Below, piece after piece: positions 1 to 6,536 of a DNA stretch of 64,000 bases (position 1 is the first letter of the stretch; the number at the start of each line of letters is the position of its first letter). The position numbers were made by a program, and so were the translations under genes. The notes below the pieces were generated by a model that saw nothing but the letters and a program-made list of their open reading frames with translations, had not been told where the DNA came from and made no database searches. The stretch spans positions 425,061 to 489,060 of the forward strand of contig NZ_JAMTCF010000001.1 of NCBI RefSeq assembly GCF_024171695.1, read 5' to 3'. Source of the stretch: Actinosynnema pretiosum. Lineage in GTDB: Bacteria; Actinomycetota; Actinomycetes; Mycobacteriales; Pseudonocardiaceae.

Positions 1-207
1 AAGGTGATGGCGGACATGTTCAAGCTCATCTGGTTGCGCGACTCGCTCCTGCCCGGCGGGCACGCGGTCTTGTGCGTGAGCAGCACCGTCGCGCAGGCGT
101 TCTCCGGCTGGGTGGCCGCAGCCGCCCGCGACAGCCGGGTCGAGGTTCTGCTCTACCAGGACTCAGGCGAACTGGTGCCGCTGGTCGCGGCGCCGGCCAC
201 GCCGTAA
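1..207 (+). CDS. C-terminal end of an unrecognised protein (cut by window edge)
   Basis: An open frame enters from the left edge and ends with TAA at 205-207. About 68 residues are visible, with a central hydrophobic strand (HAVLCVSSTVAQAF) and an acidic tail. A GTG at 4 and an ATG at 7 could be starts, but nothing upstream is visible, so I treat it as a partial gene. I do not recognise the family. The following 138 nt separate it from the transporter operon. Confidence 0.4.
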   Translation, partial: KVMADMFKLIWLRDSLLPGGHAVLCVSSTVAQAFSGWVAAAARDSRVEVLLYQDSGELVPLVAAPATP

Positions 208-251
208 CAGAACGGCAACACCATGGTGGCTACCGGACGACAACGGCACGG

Positions 252-257
252 TACAAT
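252..257 (+). promoter_or_regulatory. Possible -10 element upstream of the transporter operon
   Basis: TACAAT stands in otherwise very GC-rich intergenic DNA about 90 nt before the first start codon of the operon. No convincing -35 box is visible at the right spacing. This is a weak prediction. Confidence 0.25.
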
Positions 258-345
258 GATCGGGATTCGGAATTCCGCAGCGCAGACTCCCTCGCGCCGC
301 ACGCTCTCCGGAGTCCAGAACGGGACGACTCTTCAGGAGAGCACC

Positions 346-396
346 ATGCCTTCTGTCTACCCCGCGGGCTTCGTGAAGCAGGGGGCAGCGCAGTGA
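346..396 (+). CDS. 16-residue leader-like peptide coupled to the ABC transporter ATPase
   Basis: An ATG at 346 follows a good ribosome binding site (AGGAG at 335-339, 6-nt spacing) and opens a 16-codon frame, MPSVYPAGFVKQGAAQ, whose TGA overlaps the GTG start of the ATPase gene (GTGA, 393-396). The ATPase start itself has no good Shine-Dalgarno sequence. The arrangement suggests that the short frame delivers ribosomes to the transporter gene by termination-reinitiation. The peptide has no run of Cys, Trp or any other single residue that would mark a classical attenuator. That it is translated is an inference. Confidence 0.45.
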   Translation: MPSVYPAGFVKQGAAQ

Positions 397-1220
397 CCGG
401 CTCGGCGATCGAGGTTCGCGGCGTTCACCGCGAGTACGGGAGCGGGGCGGCGAAGATGGTCGCCCTCAACGGGGTTGACCTGTCGATTCCCTCCGGCAGT
501 TTCGTCAGCGTCATCGGGCCGAGCGGGTGCGGGAAGTCGACGATGCTCCGCCTCATCGCGGGCCTGGAGGTCCCCGACGACGGCGACGTCAGCGTCTACG
601 GCGTCAGCGCGGAGCAGGCGTGCGCGGCCAAGATGATCGGTCTCGTCCCGCAGGCGCCCGCACTGCTGCCGTGGCTTTCCGTGCTCAGCAACGTCACTCT
701 ACCCCAAAAGGTGAACCGGGGCGCGGCCAAACGGCGGAAGAAGATCGCCCAGGCAGCGCACCGAGACGTCGACGTGGCCAAGCCGGACATGATGGACCTG
801 CTCAAGAAGGCAGGCCTGGGCGACGCCACGCACAAGCTGCCCTCGGAGCTGTCCGGCGGGATGCAGCAGCGGGCCGCGATCGTGCGCGCCTTCGGCCTGC
901 GCCCGGACGTGCTGCTGATGGACGAGCCGTTCTCCGCGCTGGACGAGTTCACCCGCGAGAGCCTGCAGGGCCAGCTGCTCGACATGTGGGAGGGCCTCAA
1001 GACCACGGTGGTCTTCGTGACCCACTCCGTGGGAGAGGCCGTCCGCCTGTCGGACACCGTGGTGGTCATGGCGGCCCGGCCGGGCCGCATCACCGACATC
1101 GTGCCGATCGACCTGCCCCGGCCGAGGGACACCGAGCTGATGAAGTCTCGCGAGTTCCACGACCTGGAGGACCTGGTGCGGGACAAGCTCCGCGCCGGCT
1201 GGGGAATGCACGCGGCGTGA
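393..1220 (+). CDS. ABC transporter ATP-binding protein (nitrate/sulfonate/taurine importer class)
   Basis: Cytoplasmic ATPase of an importer whose permease and binding protein follow. It has a Walker A motif GPSGCGKST (about residues 41-49), a Q-loop region, the signature LSGGMQQRAAIVRA, Walker B DVLLMDEP followed by a D-loop SALD, and the H-loop histidine in FVTHS. At 275 residues it has the usual length of SsuB/TauB/NrtD-type ATPases. I chose GTG 393 because the family-like sequence begins there and because it overlaps the stop of the small upstream frame. The frame stays open much further upstream, but that extension is arginine-rich and unlike the family. The substrate is not shown by sequence; the downstream oxidative genes suggest a small organic N- or S-compound. 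Confidence 0.9.
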   Translation: MTGSAIEVRGVHREYGSGAAKMVALNGVDLSIPSGSFVSVIGPSGCGKSTMLRLIAGLEVPDDGDVSVYGVSAEQACAAKMIGLVPQAPALLPWLSVLSNVTLPQKVNRGAAKRRKKIAQAAHRDVDVAKPDMMDLLKKAGLGDATHKLPSELSGGMQQRAAIVRAFGLRPDVLLMDEPFSALDEFTRESLQGQLLDMWEGLKTTVVFVTHSVGEAVRLSDTVVVMAARPGRITDIVPIDLPRPRDTELMKSREFHDLEDLVRDKLRAGWGMHAA

Positions 1221-1234
1221 GGACGGAATCCGAC

Positions 1235-2101
1235 ATGACCTCGATCGAGGACAAGCCCACCGTGCGCGTCGACCTCGCGGGCGTGGGCAAGACCGGCAAG
1301 TCGTCCCGCAAGCCGGGGCAGTCCAAGCTCAAGGCCGCGCTGCACCCCAAGGTGTGGTCCCCGCTGGCCGTGATGCTCGTGGTGCTGGGCTTCGTGTGGG
1401 AGCGGACGGCGGAGACCATGCCGTACCTGCTCCCCCACCTCAACAAGGTGGGCGCGGCGCTCACCAAGGACCCCGCGAAGTTCTTCGACAACGCGTGGTG
1501 GACGCTGCAGGAGGCCATGGTCGGCCTGCTGATCGGCTTCACCGCCGCGTTCGTGCTCGCGGTGCTGACCAGCGAGTGGGGCGTCGCCCGCAGGGCGGTC
1601 ATGCCGATCGCGGTGGTGCTGAACGTGACCCCGCTGGTCGCGATCGCCCCCGTGCTGGTGGTGGCCTTCGGCTTCGGTCCCGAGCCCAAGCTGATCGTGA
1701 CGGCGCTGATCTGCTTCTTCACCCTGCTGATCAACATCTCGACGGGCCTGCGGTCCGTGCCGCCCGCGGTGCTCCAGGTGTACCAGACCGTCCGGGCCTC
1801 CCGGTGGGAGATGCTCTGGCGCATCCGCATCCCCAACGCGCTGCCGTACATCTTCGCCGGGCTGCGCATCGCGTTCCCGCTGTCGATCGTCGGCGCCGTG
1901 GTGGCCGAGATGTCCGCGCCAGGGGCCTCGCTGGGCCTCGGCACGATCATCAGCATCTCGTCGTCGATGAACCGGCTCGACATGGTCTTCGCCTCGATCA
2001 CGATCCTGGCGGTCATGGGCTCGCTGCTGCTGCTCGTGGTGACCACCGTCGAGCGCAAGGTCCTGCACTGGCACGAGTCCACCAAGCAGGGCGCCAAGTA
2101 G
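1235..2101 (+). CDS. ABC transporter permease (SsuC/TauC-like)
   Basis: Inner-membrane component of the importer, 288 residues. After a basic cytoplasmic N-terminus (about 45 residues) several hydrophobic segments are evident. The EAA loop that contacts the ATPase appears as VRASRWEMLWRIRIPNALPY, the usual form in the BPD_transp_1 permeases of sulfonate, taurine and nitrate systems. The gene starts at ATG 1235, 14 nt after the ATPase gene. The N-terminal Lys/Arg-rich extension is somewhat longer than in typical SsuC proteins. It belongs to one transcription unit with the ATPase; the binding protein follows after a hairpin-rich spacer. Confidence 0.88.
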   Translation: MTSIEDKPTVRVDLAGVGKTGKSSRKPGQSKLKAALHPKVWSPLAVMLVVLGFVWERTAETMPYLLPHLNKVGAALTKDPAKFFDNAWWTLQEAMVGLLIGFTAAFVLAVLTSEWGVARRAVMPIAVVLNVTPLVAIAPVLVVAFGFGPEPKLIVTALICFFTLLINISTGLRSVPPAVLQVYQTVRASRWEMLWRIRIPNALPYIFAGLRIAFPLSIVGAVVAEMSAPGASLGLGTIISISSSMNRLDMVFASITILAVMGSLLLLVVTTVERKVLHWHESTKQGAK

Positions 2102-2112
2102 TCCCGAGCTGA

Positions 2113-2155
2113 GGCCCGCCGAGCAGGCGGGCCCCGGCCTCCCACCCCGGAGGCC
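2113..2155 (+). terminator. Two consecutive hairpins between permease and binding-protein genes
   Basis: GGCCCGCC (2113-2120) pairs with GGCGGGCC (2126-2133), and GGCCTCC (2136-2142) pairs with GGAGGCC (2149-2155). There is no U-tract. Together with an imperfect repeat ACCGGTGC further on (about 2215-2235), they may reduce read-through or stabilise the downstream binding-protein mRNA, which importers usually need in excess. This role is inferred. Confidence 0.45.
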
Positions 2156-2271
2156 GTCCCAGACCCCCGCCCACCCCGAGGGCGGGTTCGCAAGGAAACA
2201 CCTGCTGCACCCCAGCACCGGTCACACACCGGTGCGGGTTCCGCATGTCACCTTCACGAGGAGCACCCCTT

Positions 2272-3417
2272 ATGAGGCACCCCCTTGCCCGCGCAGGCCT
2301 GGCACTGACCACGGCCATGGGCGTGGCGCTGGCGGCGAGCGGCTGCTTCGCCGGCAGCGACAGCTCGTCCAGCGGCAACGAGAACGCTCCTGCCGCGAAC
2401 GTCGCGGAGGGCAGCCAGATCTCCGACGAGCGCTGCCAGAAGAACAAGGACGCCGGGAAGATCGTCTACCTGACGGGCTACCAGTACCAGGCGTCCGCCT
2501 CGATCCTGGAGTACATCGCCGCCGACAAGCTCGGCTACTTCAAGGCGCTGTGCCTGGACGTCGAGATCCAGCCGGGCACCGGCGACAGCATGGGCAACGC
2601 CCGCATGGTGGCCGCCGGTCAGGTCCAGGTCACCCCGATCTCCCTGCAGGAGATCATCGGCGCGCGCGTCGAGGGCGAGGGCTCGAAGATCGTCGGCATC
2701 AGCGCGTACTCGTCGTCGGGCCTGGACGTCCTGATGACCAACAAGGACGTCAACAACCTGACCCAGCTCGAGGGCAAGATCCTCGGCCACAAGGGCAAGG
2801 TGCCCACCAGCGTCGAGGCGATGCTGAAGAAGGCCGGGGTCAAGTACGACGCCGTCCAGCAGGTCAAGGTCGGCTACGACGCGACGGTCCTGCCGCGCGG
2901 CGAGGTCCAGGCGCTGACCGGCTTCATCTCCAACGAGCCGAACCAGCTCGCGGCCCAGAACAAGGAGGTGACGGTCTGGCGGCCGTTCACCTTCGGGATC
3001 CCCAGCTCCATCGGTGGCATGGCCGCGAACCCGGACTTCGTGCAGAAGCACCCGACCGCGGCCCAGGACTTCATGCGCGCGGGCTTCCACGCGTACGACT
3101 ACTGCGCCGATGACGCCAAGGTCTCCGAGTGCGTCGGCTACGCCACCGAGGCGGCGGGTGGCGCGAGCGACGCGTACGACCCGAAGCACCAGGAGAAGAT
3201 CTGGAAGACCGAGGTGGCGGAGATCGAGGCCACCCGGACCAAGACGGTCGCGCTGGGCGCGCTCGACCTGGGCCACATCTCGTCGCTGGTGACCTTCCTC
3301 AAGGAGGCGAAGGCCATGCCCGAGTCCGTGACCGAGGACACCGCGAAGACCTACTTCGACACCAGCGTCGTCGAGGGCCTGTACGACGCCGACCAGCTCA
3401 TCTGGCCCGCGCCCTGA
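2272..3417 (+). CDS. Lipoprotein substrate-binding protein (NMT1/SsuA-like)
   Basis: Extracytoplasmic solute receptor for the ABC importer, 381 residues. It has a type II signal peptide with lipobox LAASGC (Cys25 is the lipidation site), then a Ser/Asn-rich linker and a periplasmic-binding fold: GYQYQASASILEYIAADKLG and GDSMGNARMVAAGQVQ fit the THI5/NMT1 family that binds sulfonates, nitrate, pyrimidine precursors and similar small molecules. The start is ATG 2272 with GAGGAG at 2257-2262. Paired cysteines in the mature protein (for example CADDAKVSEC) may form a disulfide. The ligand cannot be read from the sequence. Confidence 0.87.
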   Translation: MRHPLARAGLALTTAMGVALAASGCFAGSDSSSSGNENAPAANVAEGSQISDERCQKNKDAGKIVYLTGYQYQASASILEYIAADKLGYFKALCLDVEIQPGTGDSMGNARMVAAGQVQVTPISLQEIIGARVEGEGSKIVGISAYSSSGLDVLMTNKDVNNLTQLEGKILGHKGKVPTSVEAMLKKAGVKYDAVQQVKVGYDATVLPRGEVQALTGFISNEPNQLAAQNKEVTVWRPFTFGIPSSIGGMAANPDFVQKHPTAAQDFMRAGFHAYDYCADDAKVSECVGYATEAAGGASDAYDPKHQEKIWKTEVAEIEATRTKTVALGALDLGHISSLVTFLKEAKAMPESVTEDTAKTYFDTSVVEGLYDADQLIWPAP

Positions 3418-3463
3418 CGCGTGCCTAGGCACCACCGCTCAACCTGAAAGGCGAAGCCCCGCT

Positions 3464-4525
3464 ATGTCGCGCAAGGACTACGGAATCTTCCTCCCCATCG
3501 GCAGTGGCGGGTGGATGCTGTCCACGACGGCCCCCCACCCGCAGGCCACCTACGAGTACAACAAGCGGGCGGCACTGCACGCGGAGGACATCGGCCTGGA
3601 CTTCATCATGTCGATGGCGAAGTGGCGGGGCTTCGGCGGCACGACCGACCACTGGGGCGAGAGCCTCGAGTCGATGACGATGATGTCCGCGCTCGCCGAG
3701 GCCACCAGCCGGGTGCAGGTGTGGGCGACCATGCACGCCAACGTCCACCACCCGGCGATCGCGGCGAAGATGTACACCACGCTGCAGCAGATCTCCGGCG
3801 GGCGCGCGGGCATGAACATCGTCAACGGCTCCTACGCGGGTGAGTTCACGCAGTTCGGCCTGTGGGACGCCGAGCTGAGCCACGCCGAGCGGTACCGCAT
3901 GACGCGCGAGTGGACCGAGGCCGTCAACCGGCTGTGGACCGAGCACTCGGTCTCGTTCGAGAGCGACTTCTTCACCTTGGACGAGGCCGAGTCCCGGCCG
4001 CACCCGGCGACCAAGCCGACGATCATCAGCGCGGGCCGCTCGGCGTCGGCCCGCGAGTTCCAGGCCCGGTACGCGGACGGCGCGTTCCTGGCCTCGGACA
4101 CGCTGGAGGAGATGCGGGAGTACTCCCGCGACGTGCACGCCAAGGCGGAGTCCTTGGGGCGCAAGGTGAAGACCTTCTCCATGCTGACCGTGGTGCAGGA
4201 CGAGACGGACGCCGCCGCGACCGAGAAGGTGCGCGCCTGGGGCGCGGGCCTCGACCGGGAAGCGCTCACCTCGATGCGGATCGCGTGGGGCATCCCGGAG
4301 CAGCAGGCCCGCTCGTGGGCGGAGGACGCGAAGGGCGAGCAGGCCTTCCAGACCCCGTACGTGAGCGGTGACGCCGACACCGTGCTGGAGCACATCCGGC
4401 ACATCGTGGGCGAGGCCGAGCTGGACGGGCTGATGCTCATCTTCCCCGAGTACGACCAGGACATGGTCCTGTTCGGCGAGACCGTGCTGCCCCGGCTGCG
4501 CGAGCTCGACGGGGCGGCGGGCTGA
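3464..4525 (+). CDS. FMNH2-dependent monooxygenase, luciferase-like (RutA/SsuD type)
   Basis: Flavin-dependent monooxygenase of the bacterial luciferase fold, 353 residues. The N-terminal YGIFLPIGSGGWM, the AEDIGLDFIMSMAKWRGFGG segment and IVNGSYAGEFTQFG resemble pyrimidine monooxygenase RutA and alkanesulfonate monooxygenases. These enzymes use reduced FMN and oxygen to open a heterocycle or cleave a C-S bond. It lies directly after the binding protein and overlaps the isochorismatase gene by one base (TGATG), so the two are translationally coupled. With an isochorismatase-like hydrolase next door, a Rut-like ring opening followed by amide hydrolysis is a reasonable model. The substrate is unknown. 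Confidence 0.82.
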   Translation: MSRKDYGIFLPIGSGGWMLSTTAPHPQATYEYNKRAALHAEDIGLDFIMSMAKWRGFGGTTDHWGESLESMTMMSALAEATSRVQVWATMHANVHHPAIAAKMYTTLQQISGGRAGMNIVNGSYAGEFTQFGLWDAELSHAERYRMTREWTEAVNRLWTEHSVSFESDFFTLDEAESRPHPATKPTIISAGRSASAREFQARYADGAFLASDTLEEMREYSRDVHAKAESLGRKVKTFSMLTVVQDETDAAATEKVRAWGAGLDREALTSMRIAWGIPEQQARSWAEDAKGEQAFQTPYVSGDADTVLEHIRHIVGEAELDGLMLIFPEYDQDMVLFGETVLPRLRELDGAAG

Positions 4526-5205
4526 TGCCCACCCGCGAGGAGATGCTCGCCCACCTGACGGCGCCCGCCAGGCGTCCGGCGCTGCTCGTGGTGGACGTGC
4601 AGAACTCCTTCGCCGACCCGGAGCTCCTGGCCTCCTGGGGGACTCCCCCGGAGGCGCTGGAGCTGGTGGCGAGCGCTGTGGCGGGCACCGACCGGTTGGT
4701 CGGGCTCGCCCGCGCCGCGGGTGTCCCGGTCATCTGGATCGAGCTTGCCAGCGACCCGGCCCGCCCCTGGCGGGCCAGCGCCTGGCTGCGCACCGGCGAC
4801 CCGGACACCCCTTACGGGCCGGACGAGCCGTGCGTGGCCGGGACGGAAGGCGCGCGCTGGTACGGAGTGGAACCCGGTGCCGGGGAGGCCAGGGTCGCCA
4901 AGCGCGGCTACAGCGGCTTCCACGGCACCGGGCTCGCCGACCTGCTGCACGAGCAAGGGATCGACTGGGTGACCGTCGCGGGTCTGACCACGGAGTGCTG
5001 CGTGGCCGCCACCGCGGTGGACGCCTTCCAACACGGATATCCGGTCGTGGTGGCCACCGACGCGGTGGCCGCGTACGACCTCGACGTTCAGCGCGCCGCG
5101 CTGAACCAGCTGGAACTGACCTCGGCCGTGCTCGCCAGCTCCGCCGATCTGCAACGGACGTGGGCGTCCTGGGGCGCCGCACGACTGACGGGAGCACTTC
5201 GGTGA
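4525..5205 (+). CDS. Isochorismatase-family cysteine hydrolase (RutB-like)
   Basis: Cytoplasmic hydrolase of 226 residues with the catalytic triad of the family: Asp24 (LLVVDVQNSF), Lys126 (RVAKRGYSGFHGTGL) and Cys159 in GLTTECCVAATAVDAF. Members split amides, ureido or carbamoyl groups. RutB hydrolyses the ureidoacrylate formed by RutA, and this gene sits between two flavin monooxygenases just as rutB follows rutA. The ATG overlaps the previous stop by one base and its own stop overlaps the next GTG by four bases. It is slightly longer at the N-terminus than a minimal isochorismatase. Assignment to the fold is firm; the substrate is inferred only from context. Confidence 0.85.
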   Translation: MPTREEMLAHLTAPARRPALLVVDVQNSFADPELLASWGTPPEALELVASAVAGTDRLVGLARAAGVPVIWIELASDPARPWRASAWLRTGDPDTPYGPDEPCVAGTEGARWYGVEPGAGEARVAKRGYSGFHGTGLADLLHEQGIDWVTVAGLTTECCVAATAVDAFQHGYPVVVATDAVAAYDLDVQRAALNQLELTSAVLASSADLQRTWASWGAARLTGALR

Positions 5206-6536
5206 GCGGTATGCGCATCGCGTTCGACCTGTCCTTCACGCACACGGAGGGGCGCTGGGCGCGCCCCGGCTCGTGGGAGGGCCGGGACTTCCCGGACGTG
5301 CGGATGTTCATGGAGCTGGCGCAGACCGCGGAGCGGGTCGGCGTGGACATGCTGTTCTTCGGCGACGGCAGCGGCATCCCGGACACCTGGCGGGGCTCGA
5401 TCGAGCCCGCCGTGGAGTGGGGCATCCAGTGGCCGCGCCAGGACATGTCGCCGGTGATCGCGGCGATGTCCACGGTGACCTCGTCGATCGGGTTCGGCCT
5501 GACCTACTCGTCGACGTTCATGCACCCGTTCTACGTGGCGCGGCTGCTGAACTCGCTGGACCACGTCACGAACGGGCGGGTCGCGTTCAACGTGGTCGCC
5601 TCGACGCGCGGCGCGGACGCGGCGAACTACGGCTACGACAAGCTGCTCGACCACGACGTCCGGTACGAGCGGATGGAGGAGTTCGTCGAGGTGTGCCAGG
5701 CCCTGTGGGCCTCGGTGGCGCCCGACGCGATCGTCCGCGACCGGGCGACGGGCCGGTTCGCCGACCCGTCGAAGGTGTCCCCGATCAACCACCGGGGGAA
5801 GTTCTTCACGGTGAAGGGCCCGCTGTCGGCGGTGCCCAGCCCGCAGATCTCCCCGGTGCTGGTGCAGGCGGGGAACTCGCCGCGCGGCATCGCGGCGTCG
5901 GCGAAGTTCGCCGAGGTGGTGTTCGGCTTCGGCGCGAACCTCAAGGGCCAGCTGCGGCACCGCGCGCTCCTCGACGAGGCGCTGGTCGCCGAGGGCAGGG
6001 ACCCGGCGAGGGTCGGGATCCTGTGGGCCAACCAGGTCATCGTGGGCCGCACGAACGCCGAGGCGCGCGCCCGGCGGGACGAGGTCCTGGCGTTCTGGGA
6101 CCACGAGGCGGTGGGCGCGTACCTGTCGCACAACACCGGGTACGACTACTCGACGCTGCCGGAGAAGTTCGCGATCGGCGAGCTGCGCGACCGGATCCAC
6201 GCCGCGCAGGCGAGCCAGGCGGGTCTGGTGTCGTCGCTGGCCGCCGAGCTGGGCGACGAGCACGTGCTCAGCCGCGCGGAGTTCTTCGAGCACGGCTGGC
6301 GCAGCGCCACCGGCATCGACCACACGGTCGTCGGTGACGCGGCGACGATCGCGGACGCGCTGCAGGAGAACTTCGCGGCGACCGGGTCGCGCGGCGGCTA
6401 CATGCTGTCGAGCCCGACCGGGATGCCGTCGGGCTTCGACGACATCGCCGAGCTGCTGGTGCCCGAGCTGCGCCGCAGGGGCGCGCTGGGCGCGCCCCGC
6501 TCGGGTCGCACGCTGCGCGAGAACCTGTCGGCGTGA
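5202..6536 (+). CDS. FMNH2-dependent monooxygenase, NtaA/SnaA/DszA type
   Basis: Second flavin monooxygenase of the operon, 444 residues, in the nitrilotriacetate/dibenzothiophene-sulfone monooxygenase branch. It shows RMEEFVEVCQALWASV, the INHRGKFFTVKGPL strand and the PVLVQAGNSPRGIAASAKFA segment typical of this branch. Such enzymes depend on a separate flavin reductase, which here is provided by the fused protein that follows. GTG 5202 overlaps the preceding stop (GTGA) and has GGGAG just upstream; an internal ATG at 5211 is a possible alternative. It overlaps the next gene by four bases, so the whole set looks translationally coupled. Confidence 0.87.
   Translation: MSGMRIAFDLSFTHTEGRWARPGSWEGRDFPDVRMFMELAQTAERVGVDMLFFGDGSGIPDTWRGSIEPAVEWGIQWPRQDMSPVIAAMSTVTSSIGFGLTYSSTFMHPFYVARLLNSLDHVTNGRVAFNVVASTRGADAANYGYDKLLDHDVRYERMEEFVEVCQALWASVAPDAIVRDRATGRFADPSKVSPINHRGKFFTVKGPLSAVPSPQISPVLVQAGNSPRGIAASAKFAEVVFGFGANLKGQLRHRALLDEALVAEGRDPARVGILWANQVIVGRTNAEARARRDEVLAFWDHEAVGAYLSHNTGYDYSTLPEKFAIGELRDRIHAAQASQAGLVSSLAAELGDEHVLSRAEFFEHGWRSATGIDHTVVGDAATIADALQENFAATGSRGGYMLSSPTGMPSGFDDIAELLVPELRRRGALGAPRSGRTLRENLSA

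Noticed and set aside
596-2218. A long minus-strand frame opposite the ABC transporter genes
   Set aside because: It mirrors well-supported plus-strand genes with Walker and EAA motifs; its product is Arg/His/Gly-rich without domains.
2156-2271. Possible riboswitch before the binding-protein gene
   Set aside because: Several hairpins exist, but they do not follow the conserved cores of SAM, cobalamin, thiamin or FMN riboswitches; no conserved core could be matched.
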